Below are positions 45,296 through 57,907 of a stretch of 64,000 bases of DNA, in pieces. How positions within the stretch are numbered: the first letter of the stretch is position 1; the number at the start of each line of letters is the position of its first letter. The position numbers and the translations under genes were made by a program. The notes below the pieces were generated by a model. It searched no databases and had not been told where the DNA came from. It saw only the letters and a list, made by a program, of their open reading frames with translations. The stretch is taken from NCBI GenBank assembly GCA_947396885.1, contig OX377202.1, positions 79,642,643-79,706,642 on the forward strand. The letters are read 5' to 3'. Origin of the DNA: Heligmosomoides polygyrus polygyrus. Lineage: Eukaryota > Nematoda > Chromadorea > Rhabditida > Heligmosomidae.

Positions 45296-45565
45296 ATGCA
45301 TCACTCGTGGAAATTGGCAGAGATTATGCTAGCAGCACTATTCCTCTGCTTGAGCTGTGGAGCGTCCCACATTTGTTATGATCGAATGACTGGTATTGGA
45401 ACCATCCACATGGGTGTAGACTCCAAGCTAAATAACTTTCTAGTAGAGCGCTCAGTTCATTATTCTACAGGGTGCACCAAAAAATATGAGCACAGAATGA
45501 CGTTGTTTGATTTTCTCTGCTTACACAGAGCTGAACGCTCGATTGTTCACTTCTCTGGAGCATGA
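45296..45565 (+). CDS. possible secreted protein exon
   Basis: An 89-codon frame. From the second Met the start MLAALFLCLSCGAS looks like a signal peptide, followed by HICYDRMTGIGTIHMGVDSK and further Cys at positions near 60 and 75. Possible splice signals (TTCTACAG at 45472, CTTGCAG at 45596) suggest that the true exon may be shorter and joined to sequence near 45600-45725. I do not recognise the family. The frame could be chance. Confidence 0.2.
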   Translation: MHHSWKLAEIMLAALFLCLSCGASHICYDRMTGIGTIHMGVDSKLNNFLVERSVHYSTGCTKKYEHRMTLFDFLCLHRAERSIVHFSGA

Positions 45566-45779
45566 ATTCTATTCTCTGGTTGAGATTACTTGCAGCTTTT
45601 ATCGTTCTACTGTTACTGGGTGGCTAGTATTCACTCAATCGGAACGACGATTGTTTCGTTGCCATAAGTGTGACACCGAAGAAGACAGAGTGATAAATGC
45701 ACCTAGGACAGAAGTGCTTCAAAACTGAAACCACCGGCAGTACTGTGAATTACGCTCGGTGGTGTTATTTTCTCTGATA

Positions 45780-47340
45780 AACTCCTGCTTGCATCGAAAA
45801 GACCTGCCAGTTCTCTATACAGCAGTCGCGGACAGTGGCCAACATCTACAGGTCAACAGTTGGAGAGGCTTTGAGAACGGTCGTACGCTACTGGGATAGA
45901 AGGTGCCATGTAAATCATGTGTTTTGTTTTGAAATGAATTGAAGGCAGTGCACAGGCGAAGGTGAGCACTGTAACGAAGAGCTTAGAGGCTGCGAATAAG
46001 ATATCAGTTTCCGTCCGAACTGCTCGCTCCTCAACATGAAGCGACCGACGTTTATGCAACTGATGACGTTCTCTATCTTGCTCTGTTTCAGGTAAAAGGT
46101 AGATCCCCTGTGGAAAACAAAAAGAACCAAATCAAAAAAGCCGTTTTATATAACGGAGGTGCAGATCAAGTCCAGACAGGCGAGCTGCAGTAGCGTGCAT
46201 TGCGTCAGGTCTAAGGGCCCTGTTTGAATGCGAGAAGAAGATCTTGATCTCCGACCATACTTTTGGCAACAATTCGCTCTAGTAAAGTATTGGTATAAGA
46301 GTGCTGTGTAATTTCGGTTTCTAACATCTCACAGGTGCACGTATATTTGGCATGCCTTTACACAAGCTATAGCATGTCTGATTGTGAAAAAGCAGAAGAG
46401 TGTGGCTGAGAAATGAGCACCACATTGACCCTTCTGAAAATACCCCACGAGGCTCATGTTTCTGAATGTCACCTATATTGAAACTCAGAAGAGGCCTAAA
46501 AGCGTTTCGCAATCTTGGCCTTTTCTGCACTTTCATGAGGTCTCGTCCCTTTGATCTGAAACAAAGACTTTTTTGCAATTGCTTCCACCTTGCCTAGTCT
46601 ATTTTGGTTTCGTGCTTACCAGAGGTTACTCTAATTGCCACTTCTTTGCAGACGACTGTAAATTGTCCACCATTGAAGTGCTTCGTCTCCATCCCCCCCC
46701 TTATCCGTTGTTGAAACTACGGGCATTTAATTGAGGTATCTAAACTTCAAACTGGGAAACTTAGCACTAAAGTACGTTGAGTCTGATCATTAGCAGAACA
46801 TTACCAATGCATAGCGCTGTAATGGTGCCAACCATTTCTCCATAGAACTTACCAGCTATCTCGGCGCCAGCTCACTACTGGATCGTTTCGCCTAGTAACA
46901 ACTCGAATATGATCTAAGCGTTGAAAACATTTCTTCATAACTATTAGCCATTCATTTCAGTCTACATGCAGTCTATATAGTCCGATTCGTGTTGAAAAAA
47001 ACGGCAAACTACACCAGATGTTTAGTGGAGTCTCAACTGCTGTGCTTCCCTGCTAATTTTAATAAGCGCTTCAAAGTTCAAAGCGATTTTAATCTACTAG
47101 AGCAAGCTATGCGTTAGGAACTACGTTAGCAGTCAAATAAATTAGAAGAGAAGGGCAAACTGGGCTAATTGAATGGTGTAAGTAAGATACCTTTCACAGT
47201 TCGTTAGCAAAGCGTGAAAGCAGTTAAAGCAGTTTAATTACAGACGAAGATATCCGGGTCGGCACGTTCTCTTTACATCTTCCGTATTTGCAACCGCATC
47301 GAAAATTGGTGCACAACAAATAGATGCACCTATTTCACTA
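45780..47340. other. no recognisable feature
   Basis: Short unsupported frames only. A run of C occurs at about 46695. No transposon termini or RNA genes were identified. Confidence 0.35.
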
Positions 47341-47345
47341 CTAAT

Positions 47346-47566
47346 GAATAGGAGACGGCGTTAGTCAATCCCTGGTGGGGCGCGCCACATGTTGTACTTC
47401 CGCGGGATATCGATGGCGCAATTTGAATACACATTGGCCTACACAAAAAGTGGTCAATCGATGAACAAGTCACTCTCTTATCCTCCCCAGACAAGTCTTG
47501 TACCAATCCACTGACAGAAGCAAACGTGCGTGCAAGACCCCAAACGCGTGCTGCGCCGTATCTCAT
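47346..47566 (+). repeat. SINE-like repeat family, copy a
   Basis: Starts GGCGTTAGTCAATCCCTGGT, followed by GCGCGCCAC, GGCGCAATTTGAAT, GGTCAATCGATGAACAAGTC and TACCAATCCACTGAC. Three further copies in the same orientation are at 57466, 60645 and 63932. There is no coding potential and no clear A/B boxes; the family may be a SINE or a non-autonomous DNA element. Confidence 0.6.
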
Positions 47567-48244
47567 TGTGACCCCCGTACTCTATGGGTTTTTTCTTGGC
47601 AAAAAATAAACCAATTTTTATTCTAATTGAGGGGTGAGAATTCTCCATATATGACTCGCTCCCCCCGTTCATACATACGCTTCAGACCCTTCCCTTGTGA
47701 GTCCGAAGAGGGAAGGCTTGCTTGGCTTGCGCAGTAACCGAGAGAAGAACATAATTCGGAGTGCACGCGACAGCCTCTTCAGTCTGCGGTGTCATGTACT
47801 TGCTGTCCTACTGCTGTATAGTAGAGAACACTGGGATGATGTGGATTCTGCTTTACCTTCCTTTAAAAAAAACTTTACATGGCCCATATGTTAGGCACTA
47901 TTTAGTTCCATGATTCAATTTTTTCTTTGAAATTTTAATTTTTTTGCGAAAAAATTCACTAGCTACTTGAGCGACTAAGGAGTCACGTCATTCAGTTATG
48001 GAATTTAAAGGTATGCAGGCTACTCCCTCCAGAAAGGATAGGTGTAAACTCCACTCGCCGGTGGGTTAGGTTAGTGTAGTGTTTCCTTGGATACTTGGGT
48101 AGGTCTTTTTTGTTTTCCTAATGACACCAAAACACTAGAAAGAAAGATACGAAATTGTAGTGCATTGTTAGATTTTTCTTTAATTTGTTGACTCCTATGA
48201 GTTAATTGAAATTGTTCAAGATTGTTGTGACTGTTTTACGAGCA

Positions 48245-48290
48245 CATTTTAGGTGCAGTTAGGAATAAATAAATAAATTAAATTCTTTTA
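48245..48290 (+). repeat. LINE/SINE-type 3' tail AATAAATAAATAAATT
   Basis: GCACATTTTAGGTGCAGTTAG followed by an AATA repeat, like the ends of tail-repeat retroelements. No upstream coding part was identified. Confidence 0.4.
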
Positions 48291-48987
48291 TGCCATGTCC
48301 AAATACTTACGATGGTGTATTCCCCTCCGCTTCCTCTCTTGCTGATTGCAATCTCAAAAGTCGATGTTGAGCAGTCGTCTTTTTGCAGCACTTCCTCATT
48401 ACCCAACTTTTTACGGCACACAGAATGGATAGGTAGTTAGAATTGCAGCTTTGCATGAGTAAATTGATGAGAGCCATATATTCCAGTGACAGTATTAGAC
48501 ATTATTTGAGAATTGTCGTAGAGTCTATTACTCTACTTTTTGTAGGTGATTGCACCATGATGTCAGACCTAGTCTGGTGAAGCCACGGTGTTTCGGGCCA
48601 CCATTCTATATCTTGAAATTATTCAAGAACCCAGAAGCTGATTAATGGTATTAGGCGTCCTATTAATTCACGGGAAGGGCTGCTTGCCTATAAAAAGGTA
48701 AACGATTGTCCAAATTGTGACTGGTTCCCAAATTGGGGATGCAACCAATGCGTCCGATAAGTACATTTACGGTGAAAGGTGCAAAGTGGTCCATCCAATA
48801 GCGACAGTTTGCTGTTCCGTGTTAGCCTTAACTGTACTCGATTCAATGAAATATGGCGTCTGCAGTACGAGTGAAAATGACGATACAGAGTACCGCGGTG
48901 TGAAGGGGCATCTACAGTATGCCGCCCACTGCACAGGAAAATTTCACCTTTCCTACTGATAAGCGCACAACTACTATATAAACACGT

Positions 48988-49034
48988 ATTTATTTATTTA
49001 TTTATTTATTTATTCGGTATTTATTTATTTATTC
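48988..49034. repeat. TTTA microsatellite
   Basis: Repeated TTTA broken once by TTCGG. Possibly the tail of a minus-strand retroelement copy. Confidence 0.85.
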
Positions 49035-49519
49035 GATCGGTTACTTATTTAACAGTTGACTGGTGGATATACTGCTGCTGTGGGTAAACTTAGCCGAGGG
49101 TCATACCAAATTGACAGCTCCACCCTGATGTAGTTCGGACCCTTCACTGTTGTTCACTCCTAGTTTAGTTGCCGAAGTTCAAAGATGTGCTGTTTATAAA
49201 TAGCCAGCTAATTTCGGGTGCACAGAACTCGATGCTTGCACATCGACGAAGATGAGTGTTAGCCATTTCCAAGCAACGTATTCGGCACAGTCTTAGTCTA
49301 GCAGTTAGTTGCGCTTTCATATGTTTGACCATAGCGAAGAATGAAGGAATTCTACGGGTAAGGAAGCACTTGGAAGGATAGAAGACAGTAGTGCGAAGGT
49401 CATAAAAAATATGAAATTGCGAAATATGTGCTCCGCAGTGGAGGTGCTGCGTCCAAAATGACACCTAATGCTCGTACAATCCTAGTTGGTGGTAGCCACT
49501 CTTACACGGGAATCTTTCC

Positions 49520-49800
49520 GAACATTGCTGCCCGGAAAGCAGAAGATGCGGGTTCGAGTCCCGCCTGGCGCAAGAGTTTTGATCGCAACAAAACATTTAT
49601 TTATTTATTTATCTATACGTGGAGGTCCACGCAAAAATGGCACACAAAACATGACCATTAAAAACAGAACAGAACGAATAAAACATATTTTGTTAGCCAC
49701 AGACAATAGTAACAGTAGGAAGTAAACTAAACTATTAAGTTATATTATATTTTATAATTTATAGTTATACTAAACCATAAAACATCCTGTAACAACTCTT
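49520..49800 (+). repeat. third tRNA-like repeat copy, split by an insertion
   Basis: 49520-49596 matches the 3' half of the tRNA-like unit: GCTGCCCGGAAAGCAGAAGA, the full T arm, CTGGCGC and AGAGTTTTGATCGCAACA. The matching downstream sequence (ACATCCTGTAACAAC) resumes only at 49783. The 182 bp between (49597-49778) are flanked by a 7-bp duplication AAAACAT and begin with TTATTTATTTATTTATC. This is a minus-strand retroelement 3' end with its tail. The tRNA-like 5' half is missing. Confidence 0.75.
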
Positions 49801-49809
49801 AAGCGGTTT

Positions 49810-52120
49810 CATAAGAACTGAATCGTTCATTATTGAAATATGTCGAATTTTCTTGTTCTATAGAAAACAACTACACTCAAAATAAATAACCCAGAAAGTA
49901 TGAGGATATGTAAAAAAATTCTAAGCTGGATCGGGACGTTTGCGAATGATTAGGACGTGAAGAACAGTGCATTATCTGTGTCCAAAACGTTAATTGATTG
50001 ACGGTCTTGACCCAGTTTTTATTCTACTAATTTTAACTGTTTCATCTGCTAGAATGTGAATCTCGATGCAAATGTAGTTAGGGAGCGCTCCCTTACTAGA
50101 TCTGCTCTGAGAACGGTCCTTTTGAGGCTTCTCCTCTAGGAACTGAGTCTACCTTGGCAATCATGTTGGTATAGTTTGCCTGTTTCTATCTCATGTCGGG
50201 TACTTATTCTGTTTCGTTCTGTCGGGAAGTTGTTTATGAGCGGCCACCACCAACTAAGATTGCACCCTAATGCTGAATGTCTGATTTTCTTACCATGTTT
50301 TGCTTTTCGCGTTTGATAAAATGTTCGCATTTCTATTACTAATTGCAAGCCTAGAGCGAAGCGACCATACGACCTATGGTCACCATAACTGATAACAACT
50401 CTACCCTCGTCACTCACGTCACAACAGCTATGTCCTTCTACAGTTGTTCACTATACACAGTTGTGCTTATACTTTTGTTTTAGAAGTGTTTTAGAAGAAC
50501 ATATTCTATAGGCGCTGTGAAGAGAGAAAGTGCTGCCCTTCTATAATGTATATTGCGTCCTGTTGCGGACTTTTGCGAACCTTTCGCTTCGCACTAGGGA
50601 GCACATCGCTTACAAAAAGCATTTCGGTAGTTTTTTTCCAGATTCTTAAGTCTCCTTTTGAAGCGGTGGTATGACGACAAGTTGCAGGCAGGACAAGTTT
50701 GTAACAACTTTTGTTTTACTAGATTTCATTATTCCGACGCAGTTCTAGTGCGAGAGTAGCCACGGGATGCGCAACATGATTAGGGAGTATAGTGGGGTGG
50801 GGGTGGAGGGTGATCTGAACAACGTCACTATGCCATCTTTGCAAAACATTTTGTGCTGAACTACATAGATTGAAACATTTTACGCATCGTTGGCGTTCTC
50901 TAGCCCTATTCTGAAATCAGCTAGGCCATCTCAGTTGTAACTGAGCAATCATGTGCCTCCCTAGGTGAAGGCGGATAACAACTGAATGCAAAGTGACCAC
51001 CACAAGCCACATTGATCCCGTCGCGTCTAAAACATTTTACCCTACCACAGGTTGTACATCGGTAATATTGACTCCTCGAAGAAGTGATCATCCCAAGTCA
51101 AAAATGAAGATAAAGGCAGTATACGAGGGTAGTAAATCTACCTATTCTACAAGAGATAGGATGTTGCTATTCTTCAAACTGGGACTGATATCCCAATTGC
51201 TTTTGATGTCCTCAAATAGAAGTAACCGCTGGACAAAAACGGCACCAAATGTGCTAGTTTATCGCCGAAATCAGTGTAGTGATGGTGATTTTTATAGAGA
51301 TTCATGGTTTTTGGGGCGTCTTTATATGTCTAAGCTCACAGCATTCCCAACAGGAAGAGGACTATGGAAAGCGCTCTAGGACTGGGGACAAGGACTTACA
51401 GCAATTTAACAGCTACGAACTGTCGCCGCGACCAGTCGCTTGAGCAACTCGGAGGTAGGCCAGATGTTTAAGTCGTTAATGGATCCGATCCCAGGAGGCC
51501 CTGTGAGCTCTACTCGCAAGGTATGCACTGGTGTTTCCATTATACATTCGACATCGCTAGAAAAGCGAAACAAGTGCAAGCAGCGGAACCTATCCTGGCC
51601 AGAAAATTGCAAAAAAAGGTTTTCTCCCAGGTCAATTCATGGTGTTGTCTTTGTAAAATAGTATACGCGTGTCTTTGTGAAATAGTATACGAGTATAAAA
51701 TAGTATAGTCGTGCCCTCTTATGAAAAGACAGAGTGAAGCGCTCTCCCCTACTTCATACTAGGATAGACCGCAGATACATTTTAAACCACTGAAGGAATA
51801 ATACGGGACAGGGTTCAGTGGAAATGAGTGATGTGGTGGTGGTGCTCATTCGTCTTTTTGAGAACACTGTTGGACATTTAGAATGTTTTATTCGCTGTCT
51901 TCTTCGGTTTCATCCTTTGGGCAACGAAATAATCGTTGTTCCGTTTGCGTGAATACATGCGTGTACTAGCCATCCAGCCACCTCAGTCTTTTTCATATGA
52001 TGGCGCACCGAGTAGGACATATCTGGGCGCAGTTCGGGGTTAGGGGTTGACTCCAGTTGGAGCCTATGCGTCTCTCACGCACGCATGAGCACCCTAGGCA
52101 GCTACTCGGTCCTAGAGCAG
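49810..52120. other. no recognised gene; longest ORF 50993-51379 (+)
   Basis: The longest frame (128 codons, plus) has no motif, no splice support and no family resemblance that I can see. Sequence is otherwise of mixed composition. Confidence 0.3.
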
Positions 52121-52122
52121 CT

Positions 52123-52521
52123 TCAGGGTTGGGCTAGGTGGGGCAAAACACCATTTGCCCTCACGAATAGGATTCCTTTTTGATTCGAATCATACTCACA
52201 TACCGATGACATTGGAATCCGCCTCTGAGGATTCACGGGGTGCGCTTTGTAAAGAAGCTTCTCCGGCAAGAAACACCACAGACGTGGTCCGAAGTTAACA
52301 CGACCGGCGGTCATTGCCTGCAATAGTGAATGAGGTGCATTTTTCTCTTTCATGAAGTGTAACAAAGCTGATAGCAGACTCCCCTGATAAAGTCCATTCA
52401 AGTGAATGATGGTGTTCTGTGAACCAGTTCTAGTGGAAGACTGTACGACCAGAGAATGCGATCGGGCTAAAATGGGGAGGGAGCTGTTTTTTATCGCATC
52501 AAACTCCAATTGGTTTCCCAC
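52123..52521 (-). CDS. unassigned 132-codon ORF
   Basis: Minus-strand frame beginning MGNQLEFDAIKNSS and containing SLVVQSSTRTGSQNTIIHLN. It is longer than most chance frames here and its composition looks protein-like, but no splice sites, motifs or neighbours support it. It could be an exon or part of an unrecognised element. Confidence 0.15.
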   Translation of the reverse strand: MGNQLEFDAIKNSSLPILARSHSLVVQSSTRTGSQNTIIHLNGLYQGSLLSALLHFMKEKNAPHSLLQAMTAGRVNFGPRLWCFLPEKLLYKAHPVNPQRRIPMSSVCEYDSNQKGILFVRANGVLPHLAQP

Positions 52522-53017
52522 ATAAACTACAGCGAAGGTCGCTCAAATTTGAATGAGATTAGTAATTAATTCTGAGTTTTTCATCGAGCCTTGACTCGGC
52601 AGGGGGGCCGTGACGGTTAAGGAAGGCGCAGAACCAGCGACTCGACCTCACTCGAACTGCCACCGCCGCCCTCGACTCTATCGAGTCGCCTTCCAACACC
52701 TATTACTGTGCACAATTTTCAGCTACTTTTGATTTCTGAAGAAGTTATAGCCTTTCCACCTTCAGCGCTTGCATCATCTGCCTCATGGGGATCTGCCTGG
52801 TCTAGGGACGAGTTTCGAGAGCTTAGCATGAAGTCACTGGTGTTCTGGATATTACTATTTAAGCAACTTCAAAATAACGTAGACGAGGGCTGCCTTCACC
52901 GACAACGAAATTCGTTTTTTCACGAACACATTTACGCTTTCTTACCGGGTTGGAAATAATTCAGCGTTAATGTGGACGACACTTCCTAAGAGGGATAGTC
53001 ATACCTAACGAGCAGCC

Positions 53018-53398
53018 GTGATGCCGTCGGCGGTGAGTGAATTGGAGGTGCCGACGGCGGGAAAGTCGGCCATCGGGACCGAGCGGCTCGCTGACACCTG
53101 CCGTTCGAGGGTATTAGGAACGCACGATGGCCTCGATACCAGCTATTCTGCCTCGGAAGCACCTTATTTGATGCGACGGCTGCCATCTAAGGCGCTTCTA
53201 ATTCGCCTCGCCGATTGTCATCTGCTCATGATTGTTTCCGGTTTAGGCGACTGTGCTACATCTGTTGACATTCCAAGGCTATGGGCTCGCATAGCGAGAA
53301 GCGCAGCTTTCCGCAACTTCTCACATCGTCTCCACCTCGCTCCTGAGGCGCAGACGGACTTGCAATCACCTGTATATCTGTTATATGGAATTTTTTAA
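53018..53398 (+). CDS. unassigned 126-codon ORF
   Basis: Plus-strand frame with SELEVPTAGKSAIGTERLAD and CHLLMIVSGLGDCATSVDIP, in DNA of higher GC than its flanks. No domain, splice or neighbour evidence was found. Sequence from 53400 to 56890 contains nothing else that I can support beyond short frames. Confidence 0.15.
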   Translation: MMPSAVSELEVPTAGKSAIGTERLADTCRSRVLGTHDGLDTSYSASEAPYLMRRLPSKALLIRLADCHLLMIVSGLGDCATSVDIPRLWARIARSAAFRNFSHRLHLAPEAQTDLQSPVYLLYGIF

Positions 53399-56300
53399 AC
53401 AAAAAATATCAATAGGAATAGGATCTCGAAAAGCACTCCCTCTTGAGATCACCTAAATATTATGCTCTCAGATATACTTAAAAATTTTGAGAAGACTGGT
53501 TCTTTTAAATGTCCCAATTTCTGCTTCCAAAAACGATGGAACAAAGGTAATTCCTGCACAATTTTACCGAACGGTGAAGACTGCCATACTCCATAGAAAT
53601 ATGAACGCTAAATAACGAAAATAGAATGTAGTCGTTTCAGTATTGCTTCCTCGTCTATGCTTCTGTAGGGGAGTCAACGTATTTCGTCTTGTGAATTTCG
53701 GCTGTGCTGCTCCTAAGATAAGGCCCCGAGTTGCTGCTTCAGCTTCTTGCAACTGTTCGTGCAGAAAATTGCTTGGCTTACTACATTTATTCCAGCAATT
53801 ATGTATTTCATGGCATTTTTTGGTTTTTTCTTAAGGGGTTTGATTAACTATAGGCCATCACGAATACAAGCATAGAATCATGTGGCAGCACAGGTTCTGT
53901 GCGAGTCAAGTTCAAGTTCCCACTGAAGAGCATCAGACGTTCCCTAAGCTCAAGTTCCTCCCAGATTACAACTTCTTCTAACTCCTTCAGTACAGCAGCT
54001 GTTCTTTCTTGAGCTCTTATATTAGATCCCTTCCAGTGATTGGTGTAACTGCCTTCTGGAAGCCTTTTTTCTATTTCTGCTTCTTCAATAGCAAGAAGGT
54101 GTCTTCAATGTCCTCGTTAAACTTTGAGATCGAAATCTTGAATATGGAATTTCCGAAGAGAACACTGAACTGTAGACCTGGTTGCTTTTGTCTAGTCTAT
54201 TACCAGTGCCATTTTAGGTCTTTTCAACTTCCTACCACGAAGTTTGAATACGCAATAGTATTTTCATAAGGAAGTCAACTATTCGGCTTTCTGATATGTG
54301 TTTCTGAAAATAGTCAAAAACGGATTTATGCTGCTAAAAATGCATTGTGGAGGAGACTTTTATATTTAAAAAGTCTTACAATTCTGTAGCAGCTCGCCGT
54401 ATCCTCTTACAATTAGTCCGATAAACTTGTGCCCACTCGCATGTAGAAAGCTTACAAGAGGCAATATTGCCTCAATTTCTAAAGCTAAAGCAGTTTGTGT
54501 TGGGTCGGTCTGTATAAATTTTCCAACCAATTTTTGTCACTTTGGTACTGAAAAACTTTGCTTCTTTTTCCAGACAGAGTGAACATCTTACTCCCAGAAT
54601 ACTCTAAAGGTCTCCACGGTTTTTCGTAATGGGGAGTCTCCACTTTTGTTAGTTTGTGGATCAAGTGCAAGATTTGCATAGTTGAATTCCTTTCTCTCTA
54701 CGATAGGAGGCTCGGCTCCACCGTCAAGGGTTTAGCTGTGAAGGTTAGTGCAGCATTGGACGAAGGAACTGGATATGCAGATCCAGCTACCCCTGGGTTA
54801 CCTTCACGAGGAAGGAGAGGAATATACTATGACCACAAAAACCGGGATGCTTCCGTTCTGCGGATGACACTGACTTAATATATTTCGTGTAGTATAGGTG
54901 AGGATTTAATTGTACATAAATGTGCCGAGATCTGCTGCTTACAGCGCAACTTCAACCGTCTTCATTTCCGTCTGACATGCACACAGCACCTCCAGGTGTC
55001 CCTAATGTCTCCCCACACCAGTAGAAACGTTTGGCCCTCTCAGCCCAGTCCCTCTTTCCGCGCCTCGAACGGATAGAGTTCTAAAGTACTTTCACCACTG
55101 AAAGATGGCTGGGCGTCACGAGCAGGAGAGCTGCCAACATGGCCGCGGTGAACAACTCGACCAACTAGCCCAGGAAAACGATGAAAAAACCCCGATATGC
55201 CTCCCATCCACCTCCACTCCATGAATGCCTCAACATCCAGCTGAGAAATTTATCCGGTCCTAGCACAGTAAATCGGCGCGGAAAACGTTTCATTCTTTTG
55301 ATAGCACTCATATGCTCCTGCCTTGCTGTCATTTTGAAAAAAGCTAATCCCATTTATTGTCGGAAATCGTCAAACTAAAACGCGATAAGGGTTTTTAATT
55401 TACCTATTACTCTACACACTTCGTTCACTTTTCCAAAATAGGAGTGCTGTGTATTACTCTCAAATTTTTGCATTGATCTTTTACTGTAAAGCATTATCAT
55501 TTGAACTACTCACTTTAGGACCCTATGCCCTTATAAGTAAATTATGTACAGGTCAATTAATCAGTTGTACGAACCAGAGGAATTCGTCTTTGTTTGTGAC
55601 CGTTGTTGTCTTGTACTCGAAAAATTGTGTGAAAAGAGGAATTAATGCATTGAACACTACTAGTAGACAGTCATGCGGAACGGATGACTGTCGTTCGTAG
55701 CTCGTGGAGGTGATCGCTACGACCTCCATAGATGGTCCGAGGTGGTTGAGGAGGGAGAGCGAGCGAGGATGGATTGCTTAGTGGAGCGTCGCTAATTGCA
55801 AAAGTAAATGTTGATGTCCTTGAATGAGGGTTTTTGCGCAGTGAGGATATGTCGTATGTTATCCGCTCACCTTCGGACGCGATTCCTTTTTTCCGCACTA
55901 GCTAGTGTCTCATTACCCACAAATGAGATCGCCGTTTTTAAAGGTTTGCGCTGGCGCCTCAAATATACCGTAATCGAATCGCTTAGCGCCACCGGATCTT
56001 CGCCTTCTCATCGAATTCCTCCATCGATTGAGCCCACGCGGTCAGACGACAGGCAGCTCGTAAGGGCTTCGACCTCCTCTTGCACGGAAGGGTGAGCACA
56101 AAATTGGAAAGAAAGGCTACTTTACCTCACTGTCCAGGTACTGCTTCAGGATCCACAGTCTTTTCTTTAAGCTAAGAGAAAGAAAGTGGTGCTAACCTTT
56201 CACCGCTCGCAGTGTACCAAGCAAAGGAGAGGAGATGCCGGAAAAAATTAAGCAAAAACTGAACCAGCTTCCTCTACTCGCCGGAAATGAAGTTACCTCA

Positions 56301-56899
56301 GCTTTAGAGATAACTCCGTTTCCGGCGAGTATGATTATATAGGGTTCATAAAATTGCTCAGACTCTCTGATTCATAGAACTGGATGGCAAAATTCAGATC
56401 GCGTTAGCTCGGCGAAGCTCCGCCGCTTATTTTGAAAAGTGGGAAAGCAAAGCACTTTCCGGTGTGTGAGCTGTGATGATTTCATCCTTCACACTCTCGG
56501 CGTTCACTGACTGACTTTTTCATGAAATGTTGCAAAGAATCAGTCTTTACATACGATGGGTTCGAGTTTGATGAACCTACGCTTCGAGCAGCGATTCTGA
56601 TCAACTATGACTATTCAGTGGGCACAGAATTTCAACAAATGCTTCACGTACGGTGGACCGGGAAATTGAGCTATCTTGTTACTTCTCAGCCAGCAAGAAG
56701 TTTCTTTCTTTCGCGCTGTCTTGTCATTTTTTTTTATATTTATTAATTCACGTTTTATATGCAACGTTTTTATTCTTATTAACACTATTTTTATCATGAA
56801 CATGCTGAGTTGAAGATCCAATAATAATGGGTTACTCCTGTCGCTATGGATCCGGTCAACCATTGACACAACCCTTCTCGATGATATCTTGAAGTTCAT

Positions 56900-56943
56900 A
56901 GTCATGCCTTTGAGACCAGGCAACTGGTCTCAAAGGCATGACT
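56900..56943. repeat. perfect 20-bp hairpin with GCAA loop
   Basis: AGTCATGCCTTTGAGACCAG pairs exactly with CTGGTCTCAAAGGCATGACT around GCAA, a GNRA-type tetraloop if transcribed. The pairing stops abruptly at both ends. It is too short for a typical miRNA precursor. Confidence 0.9.
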
Positions 56944-57182
56944 TGCGGATGCAACATAATCAATAACTATTTTTGTCAATGTTTGTTTGGAGAATATGGA
57001 GCATTGGAGATTCCGTCTCGAAATATACCAATATTCTTTCTTTGAAACTAGCTGTTTTCAAACTTTTGGCCTTTACTCCAACATTTTTCCAACTGACAAC
57101 CTTATGATCCAACTCTTCACTTCCGTACATCATGCAGTTCGGGGCTCTGTACTGCAAGGCTCGTTGAAAGGGGCGTTTACAC

Positions 57183-57344
57183 CTGCAACGAAATTTATCT
57201 GTAGGCGAAGAGTGAAAATTTCTTGACCATCGGAACAATCTGAGCGTTTGTGATGCACCCGATATTGTAAATTTCGCATTCTCCTTTCGTTTTTCTCCTA
57301 TTAAAGGAGGGCATCTGAGATCTCTCTTCAATACTTCGCCGTCG
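57183..57344 (-). CDS. possible single exon with good splice sites
   Basis: A strong acceptor (TCTTTCTTGTTCAG) precedes 57344 and a donor (TTGCAG|GTGTAA) follows 57183. The 162-nt interval is open in one frame (DGEVLKRDLRCPPLIGEKRK at the start, DKFRCR at the end). A second frame is open for most of the exon too. No partner exon was found, so this is a weak candidate. Confidence 0.2.
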
Positions 57345-57465
57345 CTGAACAAGAAAGAGTATGTTGTCAGAATTTTTACACTTCTAAAGCGGTTTTTTGC
57401 ATGTTGTTTTCATAGAAAAGACAGCTTTTTTTGTTCAACTGTTTCGCAGTATAAAAAAGACAACT

Positions 57466-57720
57466 GTCGGCATCAATCAACACCTGATTGGGATGCGTCA
57501 CGCACTCCACTTCTTCGAGGTATCGTGAGGAGATTTGAATGCATATTTGGTCTATAAAATGGCCTACGGCAGCTAGGTGATGGAGATGTCAGTGAATTAT
57601 CCCGCCCAGGAACGTCAGGCACCAACTCACAGACCTGGGGAGACGGAAGGTGCTTGTTGCTTGTTTGGCCTGGCGGAAGCGTACAACAACCCCGATCTGG
57701 GGAATGCCAGCCGGCGCCCT
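57466..57720 (+). repeat. SINE-like repeat family, copy b
   Basis: GGGATGCGTCACGCACTCCA, then CTTCTTCGAGG, GAGATTTGAATGCATATTTG and TTGGCCTGGCGGAAGC follow the same order as the copy at 60645. The start is worn (ATCAATCAACACC). Confidence 0.6.
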
Positions 57721-57907
57721 CTCTAATTATTTAACATTACCCTATTCACCAGGTAAATCAGTTAATTGGTATTCGATAGCCTAGCTTATACGTAAAGGAA
57801 CGAAGAGCGGTTTTGATTTATATTCTGACATAGCGGTTTCCAGTTCTATCCTAGTGGAGTGGCACGGAGGGTTGGGGGGGGGGGAGCGGCACTTTACTCA
57901 ATTATTA

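Noticed and set aside
55671..56095. Minus-strand exon with GTGAGC donor near 55870
   Set aside because: The best protein-like frame contains an in-frame TGA and no acceptor was found that avoids it.
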